Shown one piece after another: positions 24,355 to 35,088 of a stretch of 64,000 bases of DNA; the first letter of the stretch is position 1, and every line of letters starts with the position of its first letter. Source of the DNA: Salvator merianae (lineage: Eukaryota > Chordata > Lepidosauria > Squamata > Teiidae); NCBI GenBank assembly GCA_003586115.2, contig QVOM02000029.1:23550829-23614828 (forward strand), given 5' to 3'. The notes below the pieces were generated by a model. It was given only the letters and a program-made list of their open reading frames with translations, was not told the DNA's origin and did not search any database. The position numbers were made by a program, and so were the translations under genes.

Positions 24355-24500
24355 ATTGCGTGCCATGGAAGCACCCAAGGTGACCCCCTGAGTTCGAATC
24401 CTCACTCAGTCATGAAGAACCCGGAGTCACTTTGGGTCATTCACTGCTGCTCAGTCTAATCTATCTCATAACAATTCTGTAAGCAAGAAGAAGAAGAAAA
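24355..24500 (+). mobile_element. tRNA-derived SINE
   Basis: A pol III B-box-like GAGTTCGAATCC lies at 24390-24401, followed by the conserved body CTCACTCAGTCATGAA, a TCACTTTGGGTCATTCACTG block, and a (GAA)n tail. This head-body-tail order is typical of squamate tRNA SINEs. The A box is degraded. Confidence 0.75.
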
Positions 24501-24867
24501 TGTTTTTCAAAACGCGGGCTCCTTTTTTGTGTGTGCCTGTTATGTCTTCTTGGTTTTCAGAGTGACCTATTATTCACTCAGACCTTTGAAGACCAAGGAG
24601 CACTTTTTCTTGACATGGTATCTTCTGAAAGATCAGAACCAGCGCAAGAAAGCAGAAAACTAAAATATGTGTAAATGAAATGTAACGTCTATATTCACAA
24701 CATAAATAAAGTAAGGCTATATCTCTACTGTGAAGGCCAGACACATCTGACATGCCTCTAGGGTGGCAAGTTTCCATGTTTTTCCTCATCAAGTCATCTG
24801 AAAGGAGGTGATCACATCCTAGGGACCTATCAAAAGTGCCTACAGCACGATATGCAAGGAATGACTC

Positions 24868-25170
24868 CAAAGTCATAAGAAGTGTTCTGCTGGATCAAAC
24901 CCATGGCCCATCCTAGTCCAGCAGTCAGCAATTAGAATATCCAACCAGCTGCATGGGGAAACCTAGTAGCAGAACATGAACATAAAACTTGCCTTTCTTG
25001 CAATCTCCCTATAGTGGGCCTTCAGAGGTGTTTTAGCCATCAGGGCTAAAAACTGTTGATAGCTCTGACTTTTTCAAACTTTTTTTTTGAAACCATCCAA
25101 GCTCATAGCCAATATCACATCTAATGATAGTGAATCACACATTGATGAGGCCTCATTACGTGGCAAAATG
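24868..25170 (-). mobile_element. CR1-like LINE 3' end, antisense
   Basis: CATAAGAAGTGTTCTGCTGG and CCATCCTAGTCCAGCAGTC are the reverse complement of the 3' UTR block seen at 2641, 12880 and 30490. The sequence then runs into a degraded ORF2 end (AACCATCCAAGCTCATAGCC on the plus strand). Confidence 0.72.
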
Positions 25171-25393
25171 GCTGTCCTCTAGCTCAAGGGGCTGCTGTGC
25201 CTGTAGACAGAGTTCATATTGAGTCTGAGACACACCTTCTAAGACATTTCACTCAGTGAAAATGGAGCCACTATGGCAGTGGCACCTGTATCCATTATCT
25301 GCTGCTATACCAATGGAAATACAGCCTAAATATTTAGCGGAAAGCTTGTTAAATTCTTTACTAAAAGAAACCCTGGGAATTATGTACAGTCCA

Positions 25394-25634
25394 GGGGCGT
25401 TTTTGCACGTACCATATTAGAACAGGCTAATAAGTCTGTTCTGATGTGGTATTGACCATGCAGTGCAATCACTGTTCACACTGCTTGACCCTAGTGCAAA
25501 TTTGTGCTCCACAGCTAGGAGCAATCAGGAGCAATGTTGTGCTGCTTCCATCCACTCAGGCCTCTGCCAAGTACAGACACACTTTTCTAGCAGGCGTCTC
25601 TGATGCTTGCTAGGAACAAGTGCGAATTGGCCCC
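25394..25634. mobile_element. GGGCC-family (A) MITE, 241 bp
   Basis: The ends GGGGCGTTTTTGCACGTA and AAGTGCGAATTGGCCCC are inverted repeats. It keeps the left subterminal stem (about 25414-25445, imperfect) and the right hairpin (25587-25613) seen in the 5.4-kb copy, but most of the GC-rich interior is missing. Confidence 0.65.
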
Positions 25635-25769
25635 GGAATCATGCTAGCATACTTAACCAGAGAAACTGGGGAGGGTAAAAGTGAAAACTCATTTGTTCAC
25701 TTTAGCTTTAGGGAATTGATTGGTGCTATTTGCCTTTGAATAATTTTCTTCTTGTCCCCTTGCTTGTTT

Positions 25770-25895
25770 AACATTTTTTTGTTTTGATTTTTTATTGATG
25801 CATCACAACTTTAAGTATTTCTAGACTGGATCTGTGCACCACCATAGGACTGTCGTGAAGGGTGGTATAGGGTTCTTTTTGTTTTTGTAAATAGA
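25770..25895 (+). mobile_element. LINE 3' tail remnant
   Basis: GGACTGTCGTGAAGGGTGG followed by TATAGGGTTC resembles the hairpin-like LINE tail ending in GGGCGGTATA. Short and degraded. Confidence 0.4.
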
Positions 25896-25975
25896 TAAGC
25901 TCATGGATCTCATATAGCATCACTATAGTTGGCTTAATAGCCAACTGTATGGGGTCCTCTAATAGATGCATTTAT

Positions 25976-26029
25976 ATCTATGCTCACTGTTTCTTCCAGT
26001 AATCTATGCTCACTGTTTCTTCCAGTAAT
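25976..26029 (+). repeat. tandem duplication, 27-bp unit x2
   Basis: The block beginning ATCTATGCTCACTGTTTC and ending CCAGTA is present twice, back to back, without a mismatch. Confidence 0.9.
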
Positions 26030-27287
26030 ACCACCACTAATTGGGTATTTTTTCATGCTACGATACATGACTTTTGTTTGCATAATTTAAATTTTAATTA
26101 CATGTAATTTTAAAATAAGAAGGTATATCTCTACTCTAAAGCGCTTACAAGATAGAAAATGGGAACATTTTATGGAGAAAGGTAGAGAATTCATACTAAG
26201 CTGCAAAGGAAACAGTTTCAAACACAGATCCTTAACTTTGGTTCTAATAAATTGTGTTTCATGAATGAAAACACAGCACATAAGGCACTATTAAATATTA
26301 AAATGAAGAATTTCACAGCATTCTTCTTAGAGGTACTTTAAAGGCTTTTTTTTTTCTTTTTCTTTTTTGGTTTGTTTTAATATTGCAGATTGTGCTACAT
26401 TTATTATCATTGCAGGGTACAGGTTAGAGTTAAGTGTTTTTTGAAAGTCATATTGTGAGTGTTACATTTCACAATCCTCAGAGGAGTTTTGTCATGTCTA
26501 AGAAAGCAAGGCTGGTGACATATCTCACAGAAGTTACTTTTAGGGTAAAATATCAGGAGAAAATTGTGTGGTACCCTACATTTTTTAGAAGAAAGGTGAA
26601 ATAGAAATGCCCCCCTTTGACATCTATTAAATAAAGAATGGATCCTTGCAATTAAATCCTGTGCTTTTACCATTCCAAAGCATTTTGTTTGTGTAAGAAA
26701 GAGAAAGAGTACATGTAGTTTAGAGTAACCATGTCATATAATCAAATAAATAATATGGCAGCATGGTGCAAACTAATTTACAATAACTTTACTGTGTAGT
26801 TCAGTCTGATTAAGCATTTAGGCATAACTATGCAGTTAGGCACTTCAAACAAAATAAACAAGTGTAGAGATTGTTTCAAGAGTATTTAAAAGTGGGAACT
26901 GAATTTCCAACACACTTTTCTCCATCTGTGAATGTATTCTCATTTGGGAGTAAGCATAATTGACTATAATGGGACTTACTTTTAAGGAGATTTGGTTAGG
27001 ATTACATTGTTTGTTGACACGGTGGGTACCTGCTTTGATTTTTCCAAAGCTGCATCAAACTCCACCCAGCCTAAATTTAACCTTACCACCTTCTCTGGAT
27101 GAGCAGTTCAACTTGCATTTTCACATGCTACAATGTTTGCAAACAGCTGGTGCAAATCAATCTTACAAACTCATGCTATCATTTTTTCCCCTTTAGTAAG
27201 AAATTGAATAAAACAAAATAAAATGCGGCATTGTACCTCTCACAGTGCATTTAGAAGATTTCAGGTTTCCTTCTTCCATTAGGTTTT
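26030..27287. other. no recognised feature
   Basis: AT-rich unique-looking sequence. Confidence 0.45.
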
Positions 27288-27735
27288 GCAAAAAAATATT
27301 TTTGACCCTTTCTGCACCTACCTTTAAACCCCACCAGGAGCTTCCATTGTCAGTTTCTGGGTAGATTTGCATGTCAGGGCGGATCTGTGAGGCCCTGCCC
27401 CCACTAGTAAGCTTCATCTGCATTAGATGGAACATGATCCCAATCAGGGAAACCCTGACCAAGAACACTGGTAGATTCATTTAAACTGGTCTGCCAGCAA
27501 ATCAGCAGGCTTTGGTTCAGAATACAAGAGACATGCAGAAAGCACACCTCCATGTTTGCAATTAGTGGGGGATGCATTTCAATGATGTGCCACAGCATGT
27601 GTGTGAGACCGGAATGGGGGCTGGTCTGGACTCACACTGTCACACAAACAACACTATTCCAAACCATGCCTTTCCAAGGTCCACACCAGTGGGCCTGACT
27701 AATCTAGACCCACTGGTTCAGATCATGGGCCTTTC
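27288..27735. mobile_element. family B MITE-like repeat
   Basis: Left end GACCCTTTCTGCACCTACC. The right part is GATCATGGGCCTTTC. Internal blocks such as GGGGATGCATTTCAATGATG and CTGACTAATCTAGACCC recur in other family B copies. Ends are imperfect. Confidence 0.5.
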
Positions 27736-28625
27736 AGTGCTTTTCTCTATTTCTCTCATTTGTAAAGAAAAGCAAGCTTCTTAAAAAAGAAGAAGTCAGT
27801 ATTGAAGCAACTAGAACATGAGTCAGTATGATAGGAACAATTTAACAAGCAGAATTTTAAAATACATAAGAAAATGTCTCCAAGCAGATGTCCAAAACAC
27901 AAAGATCCAAACAAAAGCAAATGAGGCATTCAGAGCCTGCAATATGGTTTACTGGCAAAAGTGGAATTGTGCACGCTTGCTGGTATACGGAATGAAAAAG
28001 AGAGGTACAAAAATTGTGCAGCTAACTGAAAATGGTGCCCCTAGGGTTATAAATACAGCAGTCAAAAAGAAATGAAGGTTGCTTCCAGTCAAGGCCTATA
28101 ATGTGGGATTATGCTGTGGCTGTGTTGGGATTGCCACACGTATCTGTGGAAATCCCACAAAGATGCATGAAAAAGGGATGAAATACCACAGTATCCAGTT
28201 CCAGGAAACATGTGCATTTTCCCTGAATGGCCATATGGTCTTACCATCTGGAAGCTTGCTCACATGATTCTTACCAAAGAAGATGGCCCACGTACATGTG
28301 TGAGGCTGAACCTGGGGCAAAAACAGCCACTGGACATGTGTAGGAGCTGCTGATCACACACTTCCTAGTATTTGTGCAATCAAAATACCCAGATGCTTGC
28401 AGTACATTACTGCAGAAGGAAATGTCCACCAGACATGTAAGTAAGTGCCTGTTCTTCCTCTGCCGTGGAGTCCCGCTGCCTGACAGGGATGGCGAGGAGC
28501 AACTATCTGATGCAAACAGGATCTCACAGTTTCTTCTCACCATCTGGAGGCAGTGGAAGAATAGTAGCCAGTCATTTCTGAGATCCAAGATTTATAGTCA
28601 AAAGGTTATGTATCACATCCTTATT
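27736..28625. other. no recognised feature
   Basis: The region 28085-28330 contains short imperfect stem-loops (for example TGTTGGGATTGCCACAC near 28120) and may be a decayed MITE. The frames at 27818-28075 and 28374-28787 have no recognisable domain, and the second runs into a microsatellite. Confidence 0.4.
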
Positions 28626-28626
28626 T

Positions 28627-28678
<52 letters not shown>

Positions 28679-28680
28679 TC
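28626..28680 (+). repeat. (TTTC)n microsatellite
   Basis: About 13 uninterrupted TTTC units. Confidence 0.97.
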
Positions 28681-29559
28681 AAAAAACTATTATAATTGGA
28701 CAGGTACTGCAATCTCTCCTGATTGGGGAACTACTACGTTCCCTTGACCATTATTATTGTATTTTCCTAACCTTTTCCAGATGTTAAAAATAGATTTAAA
28801 AATATGTCATCATGCATGCGTGATCACACACAGTGGCTCTCTGTGCATGCTTCAAAGTTTCACGTCTCTCTCAAGTGTGATCAGACACAGCAAAATAAGA
28901 TAAAATAAAAATCTCTGATGTGTCTTATTGAAGTTTCTGAGGTGGGATTGTTCACACACCAGTCTGTCTCCCCCCCCCCCCCCATGAACATTCTAGGCTG
29001 GAAAAGGTGGATTAGAAAAGGCTGGGAACATGAGGGCCACATGCTGTCTCTCTGAGGTGCCTCTGAGGCACCCCTTTTGTTATGTCTATCATCCATACAA
29101 TTTACCTTCATATGGCAGACTCAACAGATGATAGAATTAGCATTATGGTCCCTGGATGTCACCTTGCAAGCTGGCAGAATAGGATTTATCTGATGGTTAG
29201 GTGATCATATTAATCATGCAAAGTCAAAAATAAAGGATTCCCTTTTACCCTGTCTGTGGGTACTATCTGGTAATGGTAGTACTCATACAGGATATACAGG
29301 GTCTGATCTCAGTTCACTGGCTCCCACATTCAGCCTTCTGTAATTGACAGTCTGAGGACAGCGCCTATCTTTCTTTGTTAGGTAGTCTGCAACCAAATGG
29401 TAAAAATGGCTGAACATTTCAGAATAGATGCTGTAAGAAAGAAAATGTGGGGGCTTCTCATTACAAACCTCTTAACTGTATCCTAAGCTGTTTCTGCAGA
29501 TTGCAAATATCCTGTGCCACACTGATTCAGGCTACATAGTCTAACCCATGCTGACCCTG
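28681..29559. other. no recognised feature
   Basis: Contains a C-run at 28969-28983. Nothing else recognised. Confidence 0.45.
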
Positions 29560-29890
29560 CTAGCAAAGTCTGCTTTAAAGACTGCCCACATTCAGATAGC
29601 CTTTCCTGGCTCAGCCTTTGAAGGCTGAGAATGAAACTTCCCTGTCTTCAAAGTTCCTGGCTGGGGTCTTTTAAGCAGCCCTCCCACTTTCAACACCATT
29701 TCCTGGTATGCATCAAAAAAGGGCCAGGAACAGTATACTGGATCACAGGGTGTGCTGTCTACACATCCCTCAAGGTCTGGTGTACCACAAGTAGTCCACT
29801 TATGGACTACTTTCAAAACAAAACAGTGGATTGGGATATAGCACCATGTTGGCACCATATCCTGATCCATGACCTAATGTGATGAAGACA
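29560..29890. mobile_element. family B MITE-like fragment
   Basis: Blocks GGCCAGGAACAGTATACTGG and GGATTGGGATATAGCACC resemble family B interiors. Ends are not definable. Confidence 0.35.
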
Positions 29891-30489
29891 AGCTGTTTTA
29901 CCAGGGGTGTATGTCCAAAGTGCAGATAATCCGTGTCAAAGGCCCTCCTGAACCCGGATACCAGCTAAGGGTGGAAAGGGCCCTACATACTTGCTTTCAC
30001 ACAATCCTGTTGTGCTTCAGAACTGTCCTTTATCCCCTTCAAGAGGAGCAGACCACAAGAAGTAACAGGAAATTGTCAGGAAGGAGAGTGGGAGTTATGT
30101 TACTTTATATATTATCTTTTTAACTTTCTCTTCTATGGTATTGTAGTTTTATATCCTGATTCCTATCTAAACTTAATAAAATTAATTACAAAATGATCTT
30201 CCTTCATATTTTACTTTGAGATTGTATGAAAAGAGCTGAGATAACAGATTATTTTTATAAGGTTGAAATGATTGTTAATTGTGACTATAATATATATTGG
30301 GGTTTTTTGCATTGCCATTTAGTTTTGCCTGACTGTCTGTTTGAGCTTTGATATTCTTTTCTCTCAGTTGTAAATTGTTTGTCTAAAATTAATAATAAGA
30401 AAAAAGAGAAGGCCAACTTCCACAGTTCTAAGAAGGTGGATGAACCAGGAGGAGAAAACTGTTAGGTTGTCTCCAGATGATGAGAGAAA
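29891..30489. other. no recognised feature
   Basis: Mixed and AT-rich sequence. No repeat recognised. Confidence 0.4.
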
Positions 30490-30668
30490 AATGTGGGATG
30501 CCTCTAAAGGCCATTTGCTGTGAGTTGAGAGCAGGTGAAGATTTTGCCTTTATCTTCTGCTTGAGAAAGCTCAGCAGCAATTGGTGGGCCACTGTGTGAA
30601 ACAGGATGCTAGACTAGATGGGACAAGGCCCAATCCAGTAGGGCTCCTCTTATATTCCTATGTTCTTA
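30490..30668 (+). mobile_element. CR1-like LINE 3' UTR fragment
   Basis: GGGATGCCTCTAAAGGCC leads to GGACAAGGCCCAATCCAG and a GGGCTCCTCTTATATTCC terminus followed by TATGTTCTTA. It is the same 3' UTR family as 2641 and 12880. Confidence 0.78.
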
Positions 30669-31611
30669 ATTGCCTCACACTGTCCCAGACAGATGGCAGG
30701 GCAAAATTGCAGAGTGTGCCTAGGCCCTTATCCTGTCTGGCACTTGCTCCTGAGATCCTTCCATGATGCAAAAGACCTAGAAGTGTGCAAGTGCCTGCCC
30801 CCATGCTTGCACATTGGGTATTTTTGGCCAGGTTTTCTCCCTGTGCTTGTGCAGTGAGTATTTTTCTTGGGGGGCAGGGAAACAGGAGCAAGTGCCAGAC
30901 AAGTAAATAATATCACTATATGAGAAAATCTGGGTTTGGTGATCTTTTTCTTGCAATAGTGATATTCCAGGATTTTATCTCTCTATCCCAAGACTATGTT
31001 GGAATCGGCATGGATATGTATGGCAGTTCCAATATAGTGCTGGGATAATCCCAAGTTTTAGACCATGTCTGGACACAGCATCAGATGTGCTGCTGATGGA
31101 GGGACTACTATTGAAAACTACCTTCACTGTTGCAAGGGCCATCATGGCACTGCAACAATCAGCAGCAGAAAAGCAGGGTTTGGACTTTTCTGTTATATAG
31201 TGACTGCAATTCATTGGTTGAGCAATTGTCTGGAAAGCAGAGAGTCACATTGATCCATGACATCTCCCTCAAAGGAGATATTAGCAAACCACTTCAACAC
31301 CCACTATGAAAACTACATGGGTATGTCCATAGATTTCATTCCAGAGTCAACTGAACTCAATTACCACCTAAGAACAACAGCAACATATTCTTATTCATGT
31401 TATGTTACTCATGTTACACTTATGTGATGTAACGTATTCTTGTTCTGATAGCATATTTTGGATTTTTTTTGTTATTGATTCCTTTACCTTCTTTTCCCTC
31501 ACAGCAAATTGCCATATTGCTAATGATATTCCAGTCACTGAGAAATCAAAATTCAAAGGGAGATTAATGTACTTGCTGCTTGTGTTACCTAATAATTCTT
31601 TAAACTGCTTC
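30669..31611. other. mostly unrecognised; a stem-loop shared with 22.1 kb
   Basis: At 30965-31050 a stem-loop block (CCCAAGACTATGTTGGAAT with its complement around CCAATATAGTGCTGGGA) also occurs in the MITE at 22117-22185. This suggests another decayed MITE of unclear ends. Confidence 0.4.
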
Positions 31612-31672
31612 TTTCTTTTCTTTTCTTTTCTTTTCTTTTCTTTTCTTTTCTTTTCTTTTCTTTTCTTTTGTT
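31612..31672 (+). repeat. (TTTTC)n microsatellite
   Basis: About 11 TTTTC units. The lysine/glutamate-rich frame on the other strand is an artefact. Confidence 0.96.
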
Positions 31673-32526
31673 CTTTCTCTTTCCTCTTCCTCCTCCTCAT
31701 TTATCTTTGTTATTATTCCTTCTCATGTTGATGCAATGGCGTAAGCCATAAAAAGGGTGTTGATGTGGTAGGTAGGATATAGAACTCATATTGGAGGGTG
31801 AAAGGATAGTAATTATGTGTTATGACAGAGAGGAAAGACTGACTTGAGGCAAGACTTTTGCTCTACTTGTTTATGTGATCAAAATAAGATTTCTAGAATG
31901 GAAACAGACAGCCTCTGCTTCATAATACTATGACAGGTTTTAAGATTTAGATTGTACAGGTCTTTCTGACTCAAAATCATCTGGCTGATTAAATTTGATA
32001 ATCTTGTAATAGAATTTTATAAGACTTCTGCAGAAGGATATACTTTTTTCTCAAAAAATAAAATAAAATAAAAATAAAAGAGCTCTTGCATGCTGAATGA
32101 CATCTTTGACATAGGTTTATTATCCATATATGCACCCTTTCCCAGGAAGACAGCTCCAAAGTTTCATTGCTTTTCTTTTTTTTGGTTTGCTAAGATCTGC
32201 TAAATTTAATTTATATAGAAGAACAAGCAAATGGAAAATATCCAAACTATTCTGGATAAGCAAATAAGCAAACTAGTAAAAAATGAAATTTACAGACAAG
32301 ACACATATCTTGCTTTTTATGCGTTGAAAATCTCTTCAGGTAAGAAGACAGCACCGCCACAACTGTTTCCCATCCAGTGCTTTTGATCATCAAGAAACCT
32401 CTTACCTTGTAGTTGGAGAGATGTGTATTAATCCCATTTGCAGAAATAAATGAAAAAAGTTTGTTTACAAGTAAAATAGCTTCACGAGAAGAATCCATCC
32501 ATTAAATGTTACCTTAAGAAAAACAA
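31673..32526. other. no recognised feature
   Basis: AT-rich sequence with a small AAAATAAAATA patch near 32060. Nothing recognised. Confidence 0.45.
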
Positions 32527-33021
32527 AGTAGAATCATAGAATCATAGAGTTGGAAGGGACCTCCAGGGTCATCGAGTCCAACCCCCTGCTCAATGCAGGA
32601 TTCACTACACCATCCAAGACAGATATCTGTCCAGCCTTTTCTTGAAGATCTCAAGCGAAGGAGAGCCCACCACCTCCTGTGGTAACCTGTTCCAGTGACT
32701 GATTGCCCTTACGGTCAGAAAGTTTTTCCTAATATCTAGTCTGTATCTACTCCCTTGAATTTTCATCCCATTGTTTCTAGTCCTTCCTTCTTGCGCAACT
32801 GAGAATAGGGCCAATCCTTCTGCACTGTGACAACCCTTCAGATACTTGAAAACAGCTATCATATCTCCTCTCAGTCTTCTCTTCTGCAGGCTAAACATTC
32901 CTAGGTCCTTTAACCGTTCCTCATAGGACATGGTTTGCAGACCGCTCACCATTTTGGTTGCCCTTCTCTGAACTTGTTCCAGTTTGTCAATATCCCTTTT
33001 AAACTGGGGCGCCCAGAACTG
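32527..33021 (-). pseudogene. antisense CR1 LINE, 3' part (ORF2 end and 3' UTR)
   Basis: On the minus strand the translation gives FWAPQFKRDIDKLEQVQRR, then MSYEERLKDLGMFSLQKRRL and HWNRLPQEVV, the C-terminal part of CR1 ORF2. The short 3' UTR ends in the CR1 signature (plus strand GAATCATAGAATCATAGAG). The coding part stays open from its break at 33021 to its own stop near 32605. The first residues of the open frame that begins at 33087 come from the neighbouring element. The upstream part of the same copy lies at 37497-38765, and the sense CR1 at 33022-37496 separates the two. Confidence 0.92.
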
Positions 33022-33026
33022 CCCAG

Positions 33027-33298
33027 AGTTCCTGCTTGGTTGAAATAGAAGGAGGGTGCTTTTTTGAAAGAGGACAAAGAGAAGCACACGGTATCAACTT
33101 CTCTTCTATCAAAAAAGAACACAAAAAAGAAGCACACGGCGTGAGCACACGGCGTGAGCACATGGTCTGAGGGGAGCGGAGTTTCCTGCTTTTGGTGACT
33201 CAGAGGAGCGGCCCAATAGGAATTAGCCACATCCTGAGGAGGAGGAGCTAGCCTGCCCAGCGGGGCTTAAATATAACCTCAAGGGGGAGGAGCTAGAC
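33027..33298 (+). repeat. CR1 5' monomer 1 (272 bp)
   Basis: It starts AGTTCCTGCTTGGTTG and is repeated at 33299 with a 272-bp period. About 190 bp are shared almost exactly. The last 85 bp, unique to the junction, hold two GGAGGAGCTAG boxes and a TTAAATATAA box at 33268-33277 that could act as a promoter. A short tandem ACACGGCGTGAGC pair lies inside. Confidence 0.9.
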
Positions 33299-33487
33299 AG
33301 TTCCTGCTTGGTTGATGTAGAAGGAGGGTGCTTTTTTGAAAGAGGACAAAGAGAAGCACACGGTATCAACTTCTCTTCTATCAGAAAAGAACACAAAAAA
33401 GAAGCACACGGCGTGAGCACACGGCGTGAGCACATGGTCTGAGGGGAGCGGAGTTTCCTGCTTTTGGTGACTCAGAGGAGCGGCCCG
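33299..33487 (+). repeat. CR1 5' monomer 2 (partial)
   Basis: Second copy of the monomer, from AGTTCCTGCTTGGTTG to GGAGCGGCCC. It then diverges into the non-repeated leader (33488-33658) of ORF1. Confidence 0.9.
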
Positions 33488-33658
33488 CATGCCTGACGGC
33501 ACACGCTATGTAAACACATAGCAGCGTATCATAAATAGCATACTCCTAGTGTATACTGCAAGGAAGTTGAAGGTCACTGCAACCTGAAAGATTGCTGGAG
33601 GTTGGCTGCTCAACTATCAGTGAACCAGAAAGAAAAACATCAAACGACTCTGCACAAT

Positions 33659-34627
33659 ATGGAAGAGAAGAAGAGCTATTTTGTTAGCTGCAATGTATGC
33701 TTCATGTTTACATCCCTTCTGGAAGCGGAACTAAACTTCACCTGCCACAAATGCAAGCTTGTGTCTCTCCTGGAAGAAAGAGTGAAAAGTCTTGAGGAGA
33801 AAGTGGCCACACTGAAGCTGATGAGGGAAGATGAGAACTTCCTCGATAGAGCTGAGGAAACTCTTCGGAATGATGCAATAGAAGAAAATCTTCCTGTACC
33901 TGCAGAAGCTGATGGATGGAAGCATGTGACCCAAAGAAGCAGGAAAATTAGGCGATATTCAGCACCCTTACAACTTAAGAACCAGTTCCAGCCCCTCAGT
34001 CAGGAGAACAACGAAGACATTCCTCAAGATATCACTACACTATCCACAAAGAGCACTCTACTATGCAGCCAGAAACCTCTTGAATGGAGAGATAGAAGTG
34101 GTACTGTGAAGAAGAACAGGAGAGTGGTGGTTGCGGGAGATTCCCTTTTGAGAGGAACGGAGGCAGCTGTCTGCAGACCTGACAAAAACTCACGAGAGGT
34201 GTGCTGTCTCCCAGGTGCACGAATCAAAGATGTGACTGATAGCTTATCAAGGCTCTTCACTCCTACGGACTACTACCCATTCCTGCTAATACACGTAGGC
34301 ACAAATGACACTGCAAGAAAGGACTTTGCAACCATCTGCAGTGACTTCGAAGACCTTGGCAAGAAAGTGAAGGAACTGGGAGCACAAGTAGTTTTCTCAT
34401 CTATCCTTCCTGTGGATGGTCATGGAAAAAGAAGATGGGACAGGATTCTTGAGGTGAACAATTGGCTACGTCAATGGTGCTATCGGCAAGGATTTGGATT
34501 TCTGAACCATGGAGAAAACTACCTATATGATGGACTCCTTGCGAGAGATGGGCTGCACCTTACAAAGACAGGGAAGAATGTATTTGGCAAGCGCCTTGCT
34601 TCACTCATCAGAAGAGCTTTAAACTAA
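33659..34627 (+). CDS. CR1 ORF1 protein: zinc-binding, coiled-coil, esterase domain
   Basis: ORF1 of the young CR1 is 322 residues from the first in-frame ATG at 33659. The open frame reaches 19 codons further upstream, but only from a non-ATG codon. Residues 11-32 hold a C-x2-C ... C-x2-C pair (C11, C14, C29, C32), likely a zinc ribbon. A leucine/glutamate-rich stretch at 35-70 should form a coiled coil for self-association. Residues 155-322 are an SGNH/GDSL-type esterase fold: GDSLLRGTE with S162, HVGTNDTA with N216, and DGLH with D297 and H300, so all four catalytic-block residues are present. In CR1 this protein is thought to bind RNA or membranes during retrotransposition, and the role of the esterase is not settled. 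It ends GCT TTA AAC TAA, and ORF2 is in the -1 frame. Confidence 0.93.
   Translation: MEEKKSYFVSCNVCFMFTSLLEAELNFTCHKCKLVSLLEERVKSLEEKVATLKLMREDENFLDRAEETLRNDAIEENLPVPAEADGWKHVTQRSRKIRRYSAPLQLKNQFQPLSQENNEDIPQDITTLSTKSTLLCSQKPLEWRDRSGTVKKNRRVVVAGDSLLRGTEAAVCRPDKNSREVCCLPGARIKDVTDSLSRLFTPTDYYPFLLIHVGTNDTARKDFATICSDFEDLGKKVKELGAQVVFSSILPVDGHGKRRWDRILEVNNWLRQWCYRQGFGFLNHGENYLYDGLLARDGLHLTKTGKNVFGKRLASLIRRALN
34618..34624 (+). promoter_or_regulatory. putative -1 ribosomal frameshift site T TTA AAC
   Basis: In the ORF1 frame the codons are GCT TTA AAC TAA, so the heptamer T TTA AAC sits with the X XXY YYZ phasing required for -1 slippage and is immediately followed by the ORF1 stop. After slipping, the reading enters frame 1 (CTA AAA CAA AAG), which is open to the assembly gap at 35089. 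Frame 1 has no ATG between its last stop (34528) and 34813. I see no strong stem or pseudoknot just downstream, where the sequence is A-rich. Confidence 0.6.
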
Positions 34628-35088
34628 AACAAAAGGGGAAGGGAAATAAAAAGTCAAAGAAAAATACTCAGTCAATCAATACAGGTGATATTCTTGCTAC
34701 CAGAAGTAGAAGTAAAGAACAAAAGCAAAAGGTTTGTAAGGAGAGTGGAGGAGTCAAGCTTGTAAGAGGTATCAGTCACAAACTAAAATGCTTCTACACC
34801 AATGCACAGAGTATGAGAAATAAAAAAGGAGAACTGGAGATCCTAACACAGGAAGATAAATATGATGTCATAGGCATTACGGAAACCTGGTGGGATAACG
34901 CACATGAATGGAACACGGATATCGAAGGCTACAACTTATTTTTGCGAAACAGACTTAACAAAAGAGGAGGGGGTATTGCACTGTATGTTAAAAAAGCATT
35001 TGTCTTCTCAGACATTCAGGTTTCAGAGAATGGAAGCCCGGTAGAATCTGTCTGGGTAAGAATTCAAGGAGAGAACAACAGAAAGGAC
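34621..35088 (+). CDS. CR1 ORF2, N-terminal endonuclease part (cut by assembly gap)
   Basis: Start of CR1 ORF2, an apurinic-like endonuclease plus reverse transcriptase that nicks the target and copies the element's RNA. Frame 1 is open from 34531. The endonuclease begins around KCFYTNAQSM (34786-34815), whose N is the conserved metal/phosphate-site Asn. ITETWW (from 34876, with the catalytic Glu) and GGGIALYVKK follow. The first in-frame ATG, 34813, lies after that Asn, so an ATG start would remove a key residue. Entry by -1 frameshift from ORF1 is the simplest reading. Sequence is lost in the N gap from 35089, which must hold the catalytic Asp and His motifs. Confidence 0.85.

Noticed and set aside
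24390..24401. A functional tRNA gene at the B-box matches (also 42782-42932, 57125-57325)
   Set aside because: Acceptor and anticodon stems do not close, and SINE body blocks follow.
31395..31700. Lysine/glutamate-rich minus-strand frame
   Set aside because: Translation of a TTTTC microsatellite.
33602..33658. Extended N-terminus for CR1 ORF1
   Set aside because: The extension starts at a non-ATG codon. The ATG at 33659 directly precedes the zinc-binding region.
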